Assembly (NCBI GenBank): GCA_029558835.1
Contig: JAKQDH010000087.1
Location: 62,001-126,000 of the forward strand
Direction: 5' to 3'
Origin: Planctomycetota bacterium
GTDB taxonomy: Bacteria > Planctomycetota > Phycisphaerae > UBA1845
DNA length: 64,000 bases
This document shows positions 47,269 to 56,427 of this stretch, piece by piece. Below the pieces are notes generated by a model, which had not been told where the DNA came from, made no database searches, and saw only the letters and a list, made by a program, of their open reading frames with translations. The position numbers and the translations under genes are program-made. Each line of letters begins with the position of its first letter. Position 1 is the stretch's first letter.

Positions 47269-48255
47269 TCAGCGCGCTGGGCGCTCCGGGCACCGCTCGC
47301 GTAGATGCCCGCGGATGGTCTGGAGCAGGGTGGCGCTGTCGATTGGCTTGGTAGCGTAACCGTCACAGCCGGCCTGGAGACACTTGGCGCAATCACCTTC
47401 CATGGCGTGGGCGGTCAGCGCGATAATGGAGCCGACGTAGCCGGCGGCGCGGAGGCGTCGGGTGGCTTCGTACCCGTCCAGGACCGGCATCTGCATGTCC
47501 ATCAGCACTACGTCAAAGCGTGCATCCGGCGGCGTGTGATGGGCGTCGGCCGGCACGCCGACGAGCCGGTCCACGGCGGCCCGCCCGTCCCCCACCACCT
47601 CGACTTCAGCGCCCGCGCGTCTCAGGATGAAGGAAAGCAAACGCTGATTGTCAGGGGCGTCCTCCACGAGCAGGACACGACAGTCGAGCGGTTCGCTGAG
47701 AGGGCTCGACGTGACGCCGGTGTCCGTTGGGTGCGCCTGTTCCGTCAGCGACGGCTCCGCGAGCAGAGGAACCCCCTCCAACGGGCCCGCGGGTACGAGC
47801 AGTCGGAACGTTGTGCCGCGGCCCACTTCGCTCTCCACGGCGATCGTTCCGCCGAGGTTCTCGGCCAGCCGCCGGCTGATGGCCAGTCCCAGGCCGGTAC
47901 CGCCGAAGCGACGCGTGGTGGAGCCGTCCGCCTGCCGGAACGGCTCGAAGATGACGGCCAGTTGCGTCGGCGCGATGCCGATGCCCGTGTCGCTGACGGC
48001 GAACTCCAGGGTGGGGCTCGCGCCGCCGTCACCGGCCGGGGGGGTACCGTCCAGGAACCGCACCCGGAGCCGCACCTCCCCTTGCTCTGTGAACTTGAGT
48101 GCATTGCCCATCAGATTGATGAGGATCTGCCGCAGGCGCGTCGGATCGGTAAGGATCGTCTCGGGCAGGGGACCGCGCAGCTCCGCGCCCAGTTCGAGCC
48201 CCTTGGCCTCGGCGCGGACCTGCATAAGTGAACACACGTCGGCGACCACTTGCAC
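47269..48255 (-). CDS. Hybrid histidine kinase, C-terminal half (ATPase domain and receiver)
   Basis: This frame is annotated from a GTG at 48255, but the same frame is open upstream to about 48430 and continues the kinase of the next entry. It holds the HATPase_c domain (NLMGNALKFTEQGEVRLRVRF; VSDTGIGIAPTQL; FGGTGLGLAISRRL) and a C-terminal receiver (VLLVEDAPDNQRLL; phospho-acceptor Asp in DVVLMDMQMPVLDGYE). Without the upstream half it lacks the phospho-accepting His. A one-base frameshift near 48416-48423 separates it from the sensor half. Confidence 0.85.
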   Translation of the reverse strand: MQVVADVCSLMQVRAEAKGLELGAELRGPLPETILTDPTRLRQILINLMGNALKFTEQGEVRLRVRFLDGTPPAGDGGASPTLEFAVSDTGIGIAPTQLAVIFEPFRQADGSTTRRFGGTGLGLAISRRLAENLGGTIAVESEVGRGTTFRLLVPAGPLEGVPLLAEPSLTEQAHPTDTGVTSSPLSEPLDCRVLLVEDAPDNQRLLSFILRRAGAEVEVVGDGRAAVDRLVGVPADAHHTPPDARFDVVLMDMQMPVLDGYEATRRLRAAGYVGSIIALTAHAMEGDCAKCLQAGCDGYATKPIDSATLLQTIRGHLRERCPERPAR

Positions 48256-48322
48256 CGGCGAGCAACGGACGCTCTCCAGTTGCAGGCGCCCGGCCTCGAT
48301 CCTGGAGAGGTCCAGGATGTCG

Positions 48323-49492
48323 TCAATGATCTGCAGCAGGTGCCGGCCGTTCGAACGTATCGTCTGTACGTGCTGCTGATTCTCGGTTCGAATGGTGCAA
48401 GCCTTGTGCTCGGGACAGCGGGGTGCTGCAGGTGAGATTCTCGTACAAGAGATCCGCGAAGCCGGTTATGGCCGTCATGGGCGTGCGGATTTCGTGGCTC
48501 ATGTTGGCCAGGAAGGCGCTCTTGGCCTCGGTGGCGGCGTGGGCGTCGTGGACGGCGGTTTCGCGGTCCCGCAGGGCGGCCTCCAACTGCTCGGTGCGCT
48601 CGGCCACGCGCTGCTCGAGAGTGGCGTGGACGGCGTGGATTCGGGCGGCCAGGAGGTTGAAGCTGCGGCCCAGCACGGCGATCTCGTCATTGCCCGACAC
48701 TTCCATCGGGGTAAGGCAGACGTCCTCGGGCTGCCGAGCGGCCTCTTCGCAGTGGCGGGCCATGCGGGCCAGACGGGTACTCACGACCCGGCGGAAGACC
48801 AGACCCACGATGCCGAACACCGACATTACGCCCAGTACCAGGATCGCGCCCTCTCCGGCCAGCGACCGCCACAGCGTCGCCTGAATGTCGTCCGTTGGCA
48901 GGGCCACCGTGTCCAGGGCGACGACCTGTCCGAGGGGGCGATGGAACCCGGCCTCGGCGCCGTAGCGCTCCACCAGTGAGCGGGGAGCATCCTGCGGCTC
49001 TCCGTGGCACTTCAGGCAACTCTTCTCCATCCGCCGCGCCCGGAAGCACGCAAGGTAATGGCGGCCGTTCATCTCCAGGGGACCGCACCAGCGGTCGATC
49101 TCGGGGTGGGCGTTGAAGTACTCGACGAAGCGTGCCTCCTCCGGGCCGGCCTGATTCACCGGGTTGCGCGGTCGGTCGGACGAGAACTTCAGCAGCCAGT
49201 CCGGGAACTCCTGCTGCACCCCCTCGAAAATCGTCCGGGCAACGTAGCTGCTGGACATGAGCTCGGGAACGAACTCGTCCTCCCCAAGCTGCTGCGGGAT
49301 GCGCGGGCGGATCTCCTTGCTCACGTAATCGCGGATGGCCAGATTGAACGCCAGGCCCAGTTCCGCCTGCTGGTGCGTCAGGTCCACGACGTGCCGCTGC
49401 GTGCCGACGTAGACGCGATGGAGCATGAACACGACGAACAGACCGGCCACAACCCCGGCCGGCAGTAAGAAACGCGTCGCTACGCTGCGCAT
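48323..49492 (-). CDS. Hybrid histidine kinase, sensor half with heme-like motif (frameshifted)
   Basis: The ATG at 49492 follows GAGGGAG. The 389-residue product has an N-terminal membrane helix ([18 protein letters not shown]), a DUF3365/Tll0287-type periplasmic domain with a c-type heme motif (SCLKCHGEP, about residue 158), a second membrane segment, a HAMP region and a coiled coil, and the HisKA box [20 protein letters not shown]. It then runs out of frame after [13 protein letters not shown], ending in unrelated residues. The other half is encoded at 47269-48255. Such sensors detect redox or heme-bound ligands outside the membrane. Confidence 0.8.
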   Translation of the reverse strand: MRSVATRFLLPAGVVAGLFVVFMLHRVYVGTQRHVVDLTHQQAELGLAFNLAIRDYVSKEIRPRIPQQLGEDEFVPELMSSSYVARTIFEGVQQEFPDWLLKFSSDRPRNPVNQAGPEEARFVEYFNAHPEIDRWCGPLEMNGRHYLACFRARRMEKSCLKCHGEPQDAPRSLVERYGAEAGFHRPLGQVVALDTVALPTDDIQATLWRSLAGEGAILVLGVMSVFGIVGLVFRRVVSTRLARMARHCEEAARQPEDVCLTPMEVSGNDEIAVLGRSFNLLAARIHAVHATLEQRVAERTEQLEAALRDRETAVHDAHAATEAKSAFLANMSHEIRTPMTAITGFADLLYENLTCSTPLSRAQGLHHSNRESAARTDDTFERPAPAADH

Positions 49493-49785
49493 GGAGTCTC
49501 CCTCGGCATCGCCCACCGCATCCCTGAGTACGCGGGAGCGAAATCGCGCCGCCGCGGTGCGCAGATGCTGCCCGGTACGTGCAAGGGTCTCCGGCGAGTG
49601 GTTCCCGCATGCGTACGCGGGTCCCTGAGAGTCCCCCCGCCGATTCCCCGCTGCGGTCCTGCGCGTCTGCGAACCGCGTCTACCCCGACGCAACCTTTAC
49701 CTAACCAGTCGGCAGGACGGCCAGGCGCCGTGAGATCAAGCACCCATGGACATGCTTATGGGACGGCCGTGCGGCGCCTGTGCCT

Positions 49786-50862
49786 TCACCGCGCGCCCGA
49801 CGACTCCGGCGGACGCCGGCCGGGGTGATGGTGGACGTGTCGGAGGCGATAAACCGGCCGCCCCCGGCTCTCGTGGTAGACGCGCACCAGCAACTCCGCC
49901 ACGATGCCGAACAGCACACACTGCACCGCGAACGAGCACAGCAGCGCCGCCAGCGGCACCAGCACATTGCGGTTGAGGTTCAGCCCGTCCGGGTGCCCGA
50001 AGTGTCCGTACTTCTGGCCGATCGCCACGCCCAGCAACACCAGCGCGAGGATGAGCGTCCACATCGCCAGCTTGCCGAAGAAGTACAACGGCTTGGTCAT
50101 GTAGGTGCCGAGGAACTTGACGGTCACCAGGTCCAGCAGCACGCGCACGGTGCGTCCCAGGCCGTACTTTGTGCGCCCGCGCGTGCGCGGCCGGTGGTTG
50201 ACCTCCATCTCCGTGATGTGCGCCCCGTGCCAGACGGCCAGCGCCGGCAGGAAACGGTGCAGCTCGCTGAAGAAGCTCACCCCTTCGAGCACCTCCCGCC
50301 GGTAAACCTTCAGCGTGCAGCCGAAGTCGTGGATCCGCACCCCAGTGACCTTACGGATCAGCGCGTTGGCCAATGACGAAGGCACCTTGCGGGTCAGCCA
50401 GCGATCATGCCGGTTCTTGCGCCAGCCGCTGACGATGTCGCAACGCGGCGGACCCTCCAGCTTCGCCAGCAACGCGGGGATGTCGCGCGGGTCGTTCTGC
50501 AAGTCGCCGTCCATCGGAATGATGACGCGCCCGCGGCTGTAGTCGAACCCCGCGGCGATGGCGGCCGTCTGGCCGAAGTTCCGCCGCAACTCGAGAATCA
50601 CGACGCGCGGGCAGTGGGCGGCGGCCGCCCGGAGTCGCTCCAGGCTTTGGTCCGTGCTGCCGTCGTCGATGAAGAGCAGCTCGTAATCGAGCCGAGTGCC
50701 GTCGAGGACTTCGCGCAGCTCGGCCAGCAGCGGCCCGACGTTCTCCTCTTCGTTGTGAATCGGGATGATCACGGACAGGTCACAGAAGGTCGGCGCCGGG
50801 CCGGGCTCGGCATCGGTCCGCGTCGCTACCTGCATGGGGCGTGGTTCGGACACCGGCAACAT
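49786..50862 (-). CDS. GT2-family glycosyltransferase (dolichyl-phosphate mannosyltransferase-like)
   Basis: The 358-residue protein has the GT2 N-terminal domain (DLSVIIPIHNEEENVGPLL; ELLFIDDGSTDQSLER; IIPMDGDLQNDP) and two C-terminal membrane helices, the layout of DPM1/GtrB-like enzymes that transfer a sugar to a lipid phosphate. The chosen start is the first ATG at 50862. It lies 42 bp after the flippase-like gene on the same strand, fitting a lipid-linked sugar pathway feeding the GT39 enzymes nearby. Confidence 0.87.
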   Translation of the reverse strand: MLPVSEPRPMQVATRTDAEPGPAPTFCDLSVIIPIHNEEENVGPLLAELREVLDGTRLDYELLFIDDGSTDQSLERLRAAAAHCPRVVILELRRNFGQTAAIAAGFDYSRGRVIIPMDGDLQNDPRDIPALLAKLEGPPRCDIVSGWRKNRHDRWLTRKVPSSLANALIRKVTGVRIHDFGCTLKVYRREVLEGVSFFSELHRFLPALAVWHGAHITEMEVNHRPRTRGRTKYGLGRTVRVLLDLVTVKFLGTYMTKPLYFFGKLAMWTLILALVLLGVAIGQKYGHFGHPDGLNLNRNVLVPLAALLCSFAVQCVLFGIVAELLVRVYHESRGRPVYRLRHVHHHPGRRPPESSGAR

Positions 50863-50904
50863 GCCTTCAGAATCTCACCAACTCTTCCGTATGCTCCGAC
50901 TCCT

Positions 50905-52089
50905 TCACGACGGAGCCGGCGAATCGGCATCCGTAGCCGCCCGCCGCGGGCCCAGCACGTAGAGCACCCCGGCCGACCCGACCTCCGCCAGGGTCCAGAT
51001 CACCCGCAGCAACAGCGATGCTACCACGGCCGAGGCAACGCCGAAACCCGGCGACAGCAACTCGATGATGATAAGCTCCCGAATCGCGATGCCGGAGGGC
51101 ATGAAGGGAACCAGGAAGCCGCCCGTCGTGGCGAGCGCTGCGGCCGCCGCTGCCCACAGGCAGGCCGTCGCGGACGTGACCTCGACGCCGATGCCGTGCA
51201 GGACCGCGACCATGCTCGCGCCCCACAGCATCCACCCGCCGCCGATCAGGACCAACCCCATGCCGAGTGTTCGCGCTCGGACGCGCGGAATGCAATTGCC
51301 CCGCCGGGCGCGAAACGGCAGCGTCAACAACCGGGCGAGTCGGGAAAACACGGCCGGGTACAGCAGCGCCGCCAGCCCGACCGCCACGGCACCGGCCGCC
51401 ACGCGCCATTGCCACGGCCCTGCCGGCGCACCCAGTAGGCACACGAAACCGAACGCGGCACCGACGGCCATCTGCGCCATCGTCTCGTAGACCGACGTCA
51501 TGCCTAACAGCAGCGGCTCACCGGCGGTGCGCCCCAGCAGGCTCGCCCGAAAGACCACGACCCACGCCTTGCCCGGTACATACTTGCCCACGCTGCCGGC
51601 GAAATACGCGCGCAACGCCGTCCGCCGCGTGACCTCCACACCCGAGTCACTCAGGACGCGATGCCAGAACAGCCCGTACAGGGCCGCCCCACCCAGAAAC
51701 ATCCCCGCCGCCAGCAGCAGCCAGCCCGCCTGGACGCGCGTCGCCCACTCGCCTTCCTGCCGGGCATTCAGCTCGGCCAGCAACGACCACACGCGCCACC
51801 CCACCGCGAGCAGCACGGCCGCCATCAGCACCGGCTTCGCCCAACGCAGCCACCGGCGCCACGAGCTCGGCGCCTGAGGGCAGCAGGAGCCTGGCCCGTT
51901 GCCCCTCTCCCCCACGGGGGAGAGGGTAGGGTGAGGGGGCGAAGCCGCAGCCCGCGCGGCGTCATGGATGCTCGCGCCTGAGGTTTCGGCAGCCGGCAGG
52001 GTGGAGCCGCATAGACCCCCACCCTCCCCCGCCCCCTCCCCTGGAGGGAGGGGGGCGCTGGAACACCGGCTACTCTTCGAGGTGGACAC
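50905..52089 (-). CDS. Flippase-like (lysylphosphatidylglycerol synthase TM-type) membrane protein
   Basis: The polytopic protein resembles the UPF0104/flippase-like domain family (helices VLMAAVLLAVGWRVWSLLA; WLLLAAGMFLGGAALYGLF; MGLVLIGGGWMLWGASMVAV and the SGIAIRELIIIELLSPG motif). The start is uncertain: the frame is open from GTG 52089, but the first ~75 codons are translated CCCTC/GGGAG repeats (51903-51926 and 52032-52054), so the true start is probably at or near 51915 or later. It may move lipid-linked sugars across the membrane for neighbouring glycosyltransferases. Confidence 0.72.
   Translation of the reverse strand: MSTSKSSRCSSAPLPPGEGAGEGGGLCGSTLPAAETSGASIHDAARAAASPPHPTLSPVGERGNGPGSCCPQAPSSWRRWLRWAKPVLMAAVLLAVGWRVWSLLAELNARQEGEWATRVQAGWLLLAAGMFLGGAALYGLFWHRVLSDSGVEVTRRTALRAYFAGSVGKYVPGKAWVVVFRASLLGRTAGEPLLLGMTSVYETMAQMAVGAAFGFVCLLGAPAGPWQWRVAAGAVAVGLAALLYPAVFSRLARLLTLPFRARRGNCIPRVRARTLGMGLVLIGGGWMLWGASMVAVLHGIGVEVTSATACLWAAAAAALATTGGFLVPFMPSGIAIRELIIIELLSPGFGVASAVVASLLLRVIWTLAEVGSAGVLYVLGPRRAATDADSPAPS
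51903..51926. repeat. CCCTC/GGGAG hairpin repeat
   Basis: CCCTCTCCCCC-AC-GGGGGAGAGGG, an 11-bp perfect stem followed by TAGGGTGAGGG. The same type occurs at 46497, 46631 and 52032. It lies inside the apparent N-terminal coding part of the flippase-like gene. Confidence 0.7.
52032..52054. repeat. CCCTC/GGGAG hairpin repeat
   Basis: CCCCCTCCC-N5-GGGAGGGGG, a 9-bp stem. It overlaps the proposed start region of the flippase-like gene and the end of the GT39 gene. Confidence 0.65.
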
Positions 52090-54211
52090 GGGTGGTTTCC
52101 GGTTCCGGGGGCGGGGTCACGGTCGCCTGCAGCTTCGCACTCGGCGGCGTAAGGGGTGGCTCGGGCCACGGCGGGGGCTGGTTGCCGAAGACCACGAACT
52201 GGCTTCTCTTAGAGCCCACGCGGGTCTGTAACCACAGGTACGTAGGCGGCCAGGGGCGTTCCGAGGCCGCCAGCATGGGCGGGCCCTCGGTCAAGAACCG
52301 GACGTAATGCTCTCGCGCCGCGACGAAGAGAACCAGGGCCGGCTCCGCTAGTTGCCTGGTCATCTCGTCGAAGACGAGCCGCTCCTCGCGTGCCAGCGAA
52401 CGCTGCCCGCCTTGCTCCTCAAGCAGTTTGAGCTGGTCGATGACGCGCGGGAACCGCACGCCGCTGTGCCAGATGATCCGGGGGTCCTGCTGGGCGACCT
52501 GGCGCAGCGCCGCCCGCTGCCCCACATCCAGTTGCTTGAGTTGTGCGGCGAAATCCCGCGCGGGCGCCTCAGCCCCCAGCATCGGCATCAGCGCGCACCA
52601 GCACACGCAGAACGCCAGCCACATCGTGCCCACAATGGCACCGAATGATGCCCCACGCCGGTGGCGCTGGTACAGCCATGCGGCCGTGGCTGCCCCCAGG
52701 GCAACCACGCCGGCCGTGCCGGCGTACGCCGGCCACAGCAGGTCCCACGGTGCTTGCACGACGCCGTGCTCGCGGTGCCACCAACGCAGCACGAAGAAGC
52801 CCGCGACGCAGCCGGTCGGCACCAGAACCAACGCCAGCCACGCGATCAGCCGGTCCCGCCCCGGCGCCCGCGCGCCTTCCGGATCAAACACGCGGGCCAA
52901 CTCGATCCCCAACAGGATCAGCACCGGTGGCAGCGCCGGCAGGAAATACCGCGTCTCCTTCCCCACCGAGGCCGTGTAGAACACCAGCAGGCTGACAAAC
53001 CAGATCAGCAGGAACCACACCCCGTCACGGTGCACCTCCGGCCGGCGCCGCAACGCCCCCAGCAATGCCCCCGGCACTGATAGCGTGAACGGCAACGTGT
53101 AGACGGCCAGCGGGATGAGATAGTAAAAGTAGCAATACCACGCCCCTTGACCCTCCACATTGGGCAGGTCGCCGGTGAACCGATCAAGGTACTCCACCCG
53201 CCACTTCGCCAGGGCGTTCGGCTCGCTCAGACACGCCACCACCGCCCAGGGCAGCCACGGCAGCAGGAACAGCAGCACGCCAACTAGGTGCCAGCCGTTC
53301 CACAGGTCCTTCCAACGGTTCCGCAGCACGACGTAACAGACCATCGGCACACCGACGCAGGCGATCGGCATCGGCATCTTGTAGAGCATGCCCAGCCCGG
53401 CCGTCAGGTAGCCCAGCAGGAACAGTGTGCCGCGCCGCTGGGATGAATCGTCTTCGTTGAATGCTGCCCAGAAACTTGCCAGCGACGCCGCCACCAGCGT
53501 GGCCAGCCCCAGATCGCTGCCGCCACGGTGCGACCACGTCAGCACCAGCAGGCTCGACGCTGTGGCAAACCCCGCGAAGACAGCCACGCGGGTGCCACCG
53601 ATGCGCGCCGCCAGCAGGTACACGGTGAGTACGAGGAGCACCGCCCAGCACGCGTTGGGTAACCGGGCCGACGCCTCGTCCACCGGCGTGCCGCGCAGGT
53701 AGCTCGCCAGAATCACCGCCCAGTATGGACCGGGCGATTTCTGCATCCGCGTCTCGCCCGAGAACCGCGGCACGACCCAATCACCGCTCTCCCGCATCTC
53801 CCGTGCGGTCTGCGCCACCCAGCAGCCGGTGATGTCCAACTGGCTTCCGTCGCCCAGCGCGAAGAACGCGACCACGGCCGTCCAGCCGACCAGCGCCAGC
53901 AGCCAGGCGGTCCGTGCGGTCGACCAGTCTCCGCCATGCCGAACCGGCGCGGCTCCTGCGGCGGCGGTCGTAGCGGCGGTCGGTCCGGTAGCGGCCGCGG
54001 GAGCGGTGGGGAAGGCAGGAAGAGTACGGAACGGAACACCGGGCCCCGCTCCGCTTGCCTGACCGGCGCGCGGACTCCACGCGCGCACCGGCCCCGTGAG
54101 CGGCGGCGTAGGGGGCCCACTTGCCGCAGGTTCTCCCGGTTCGGAGGATTTCGGTGCATCGGCGTGCATCGGTTGTCCTTGTGCTGTTGCGTTGCGGGCA
54201 GCGTTCGTCAC
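52070..54211 (-). CDS. GT39-family membrane glycosyltransferase (ArnT/PMT-like)
   Basis: 713 residues. A long cytosolic Ala/Pro-rich N terminus (about 95 residues) precedes the first helices; the early loop GDGSQLDITGCWVAQTAREM with its Asp and the RFSGETRMQKSPGPYWAVIL motif match the catalytic first loop of ArnT/PMT enzymes, followed by about ten more helices and a soluble C-terminal region. It should transfer a sugar from a lipid carrier to an extracytoplasmic acceptor. The acceptor is unknown. It is followed by the flippase-like gene, whose start overlaps its end. Confidence 0.87.
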   Translation of the reverse strand: MTNAARNATAQGQPMHADAPKSSEPGEPAASGPPTPPLTGPVRAWSPRAGQASGAGPGVPFRTLPAFPTAPAAATGPTAATTAAAGAAPVRHGGDWSTARTAWLLALVGWTAVVAFFALGDGSQLDITGCWVAQTAREMRESGDWVVPRFSGETRMQKSPGPYWAVILASYLRGTPVDEASARLPNACWAVLLVLTVYLLAARIGGTRVAVFAGFATASSLLVLTWSHRGGSDLGLATLVAASLASFWAAFNEDDSSQRRGTLFLLGYLTAGLGMLYKMPMPIACVGVPMVCYVVLRNRWKDLWNGWHLVGVLLFLLPWLPWAVVACLSEPNALAKWRVEYLDRFTGDLPNVEGQGAWYCYFYYLIPLAVYTLPFTLSVPGALLGALRRRPEVHRDGVWFLLIWFVSLLVFYTASVGKETRYFLPALPPVLILLGIELARVFDPEGARAPGRDRLIAWLALVLVPTGCVAGFFVLRWWHREHGVVQAPWDLLWPAYAGTAGVVALGAATAAWLYQRHRRGASFGAIVGTMWLAFCVCWCALMPMLGAEAPARDFAAQLKQLDVGQRAALRQVAQQDPRIIWHSGVRFPRVIDQLKLLEEQGGQRSLAREERLVFDEMTRQLAEPALVLFVAAREHYVRFLTEGPPMLAASERPWPPTYLWLQTRVGSKRSQFVVFGNQPPPWPEPPLTPPSAKLQATVTPPPEPETTRVHLEE

Positions 54212-54226
54212 GTCAGTCCGCCGGCG

Positions 54227-54628
54227 TCAGAAACTGATGGTTCCCGCCGTTCCGTCCACGGTCACCGCTGCCCCGCTCGGCACCAGGGCAAGCAGATCCT
54301 CTTGCGTCGAACACACCACGGCGACGCCGGCGACGATCGCTCCTTCCACGATGTTCGGGTCCGCTTCCTTCATCAGCACCAGCGCGGCCGGTTGCCGCTG
54401 CTGCTTCGCCAGCACCATCAACACCAGGCAGCCGCCGGACGATCCCTTCGTCTCCGGGTAAATGAGCACCCTGCCGGCGATCGACTCGCCCGCGTGCTCG
54501 TGCCCCTTGGCGATGATCACACCGGTGTCCATGTCCACGTCGCCCAGAAACGAGAACGCCTTCCGGCAGACGAGAGCAGGGCCTGCAACGCTGCCTTTGA
54601 CAATGCCACGGGCCTGGATCGTTCGCAT
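54227..54628 (-). CDS. AcnX small subunit (DUF126)
   Basis: This 133-residue protein resembles the aconitase X swivel subunit: FSFLGDVDMDTGVIIAKGHE with the conserved aconitase-X start and YPETKGSSGGCLVLMVLA with the Ser-Ser-Gly-Gly active-site loop. The large subunit is encoded 71 bp upstream, so the two make one enzyme. Family members dehydrate cis-3-hydroxy-L-proline or mevalonate-5-phosphate. Which reaction occurs here cannot be read from sequence. Confidence 0.88.
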   Translation of the reverse strand: MRTIQARGIVKGSVAGPALVCRKAFSFLGDVDMDTGVIIAKGHEHAGESIAGRVLIYPETKGSSGGCLVLMVLAKQQRQPAALVLMKEADPNIVEGAIVAGVAVVCSTQEDLLALVPSGAAVTVDGTAGTISF

Positions 54629-54699
54629 GCGTGCCTCTCATTCGCGGGACGCCCGGGTGATCCCACCGGGCGGCAATGTATCCGCTGGCCGCTGACTCG

Positions 54700-55962
54700 T
54701 TAAGCCCGTCCGTCCACGGCCGCCCGCAGGCAGTCGTCCCGGTTCCGCAGGGCGGTCTTGCAGCCGATCAGGTCACCAACGTAGCGGGCCATCTTGGTGG
54801 AATCCGTGACCATCGCCCGAATCTGCGGCGTGGGCAGACCGTGCTCGTGGCAGGTCGAGATGCGCATGTGGCTTTCCACCGGGCAACAGTCGCTGACGAC
54901 GAAGCCACCGGCCGCCTCGATCCGCGGCACAATCCCCTCCCACTGGCCCGCCTGCCTGGTCATGCGGTTCGTGCATACCCACAGCCGCACGTCAGCATGG
55001 ACGCGCTTGCCCTGGGCGGCGAACCAGTCGGCCACGTGGCGCAACTGCTCCAGCGTGGCATGCGGGCAGCCGAGCGTGACGAAGTCGATCGTCTCGCCGG
55101 CCCCCACGGTGGTCAGCTTGTCGTACGCCGCCTGCAAGTCCTTGCGGGTGACAGTGTAGGTGGCCTTGGGGGAGGCGCCGGCGAAGGCCTGCTCCACGCT
55201 GTCCGCCTCGGCCGTGTTGCCCGGGGCGTGGAACAGCGTCACCGAGCCGCTGGTCGCGAGGGCGGCCGAGAGCGCCAGCAACTGCGTTGGCGTCGAGCGC
55301 GGCAGGCCGTCCAGCACCGGCACTTCGCTGCCCACGAGCGCGCCGACGTGGAAACCCAGCGCGGAGTAATCGCTCTCGTGCTTCAGATCATCCGGTGTCA
55401 GATGCAGCTTGAACAGGTGCGTGCCGCGCCGGCCCGCATCGAGAAGGTATCCCATCAGCGGGTACTTGCCGGTCACCGCGGAATACCGCGTGAAGATGCC
55501 GCCGCGATTGGTCCGCGCACCGAGCACGGAGTTGAAATACACAATTGCGGACGACTCTACGGATATGATATGCGAACCCTTCGGCGGTACGAAGCCCAGC
55601 CACTGCGGCGTGCAGGTATACGTCCCCAGCACGCCCATGCGCCGATGCGCATCCACAACCTGGGCCTGCAAGTCATACAGCGCCCGCGGGCAGCCCAGCT
55701 TGTCCCACTGGTCCAGGTCGCACGCGAGCGTCGAGCTGGTGGTCGGGATGCAGACGCGCGCGCCGGTGCCGGCATACTCGACGGCGTCCTCGACGTTGCC
55801 GCGGTAAATGGACATCTCCGCCGGGTAATGCGCGTAGATGACGTCCACAAACCGTTCGGCCCCGAACGCCTCGCCGAACTGCACCAGATAGTCCAGGGCT
55901 TTGGCGAGCACCGGCCCGCGCTGCCCGTCCAGCATGTGCCTCTCTTCAGCGGTGAGATTCAT
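54700..55962 (-). CDS. AcnX large subunit (DUF521)
   Basis: At 420 residues it starts MNLTAEERHMLDGQRGPVL, the AcnX large-subunit signature. It carries VCIPTTSSTLACDLDQW, then the conserved Cys at GTYTCTP for cluster binding, LGCPHATLEQL and VVSDCCPVESH. These cysteines should hold the [Fe-S] cluster. With the small subunit it forms an aconitase-X-type dehydratase. No mevalonate or hydroxyproline pathway genes lie nearby. It is separated from the upstream membrane protein by 22 bp. Confidence 0.9.
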   Translation of the reverse strand: MNLTAEERHMLDGQRGPVLAKALDYLVQFGEAFGAERFVDVIYAHYPAEMSIYRGNVEDAVEYAGTGARVCIPTTSSTLACDLDQWDKLGCPRALYDLQAQVVDAHRRMGVLGTYTCTPQWLGFVPPKGSHIISVESSAIVYFNSVLGARTNRGGIFTRYSAVTGKYPLMGYLLDAGRRGTHLFKLHLTPDDLKHESDYSALGFHVGALVGSEVPVLDGLPRSTPTQLLALSAALATSGSVTLFHAPGNTAEADSVEQAFAGASPKATYTVTRKDLQAAYDKLTTVGAGETIDFVTLGCPHATLEQLRHVADWFAAQGKRVHADVRLWVCTNRMTRQAGQWEGIVPRIEAAGGFVVSDCCPVESHMRISTCHEHGLPTPQIRAMVTDSTKMARYVGDLIGCKTALRNRDDCLRAAVDGRA

Positions 55963-55984
55963 TGGCCCCTCGCAGCGCTCCTCC

Positions 55985-56389
55985 TCAGTCCGCCAGGAAC
56001 TTGACGATGAACAGCAGCGCCCAGAACCCGAAAAACATCTTCATGGCCGCGATGCCGACCTTACGGTCCAGCTCCTTTGCCACCAGCGTTTCGTACCCGC
56101 GTGCCCGCAGGGCCCGGTCAATGTCCTCGATCCAGACGTGGGCACACAGAGCGGGAACCATAAGGAGCAGCGCGAGGCCACCCGAGCCGAGCAAAACGAT
56201 GATGATGACCCACCGCCAGACCTCGCCCGAGACGAAGGGGACATCGACAAACGATGAGAACATGAGCATGCACGCGCCTACCTCCGTATATATCAGCCGC
56301 GCCGCCCGGCGCTGGTGGCGCAACAAGGTCTCGACGGACGTCGTCTCCGGGTACTGCCAGATCACAACCTTTCGCAGACGGGCAAGCAT
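55985..56389 (-). CDS. Small integral membrane protein (unknown)
   Basis: 134 residues with two to three hydrophobic segments (WRWVIIIVLLGSGGLALLL and GIAAMKMFFGFWALLFIVKF) and a basic N terminus. I do not recognise a family. It lies between the AcnX large subunit gene and the CocE-type hydrolase gene on the same strand, with a 22-bp and 38-bp spacing, so it may be cotranscribed with either. A role cannot be suggested. Confidence 0.6.
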   Translation of the reverse strand: MLARLRKVVIWQYPETTSVETLLRHQRRAARLIYTEVGACMLMFSSFVDVPFVSGEVWRWVIIIVLLGSGGLALLLMVPALCAHVWIEDIDRALRARGYETLVAKELDRKVGIAAMKMFFGFWALLFIVKFLAD

Positions 56390-56427
56390 CGCAGGTGTCC
56401 CGCCGCCCCGAAACTACCAAGGTCGTA

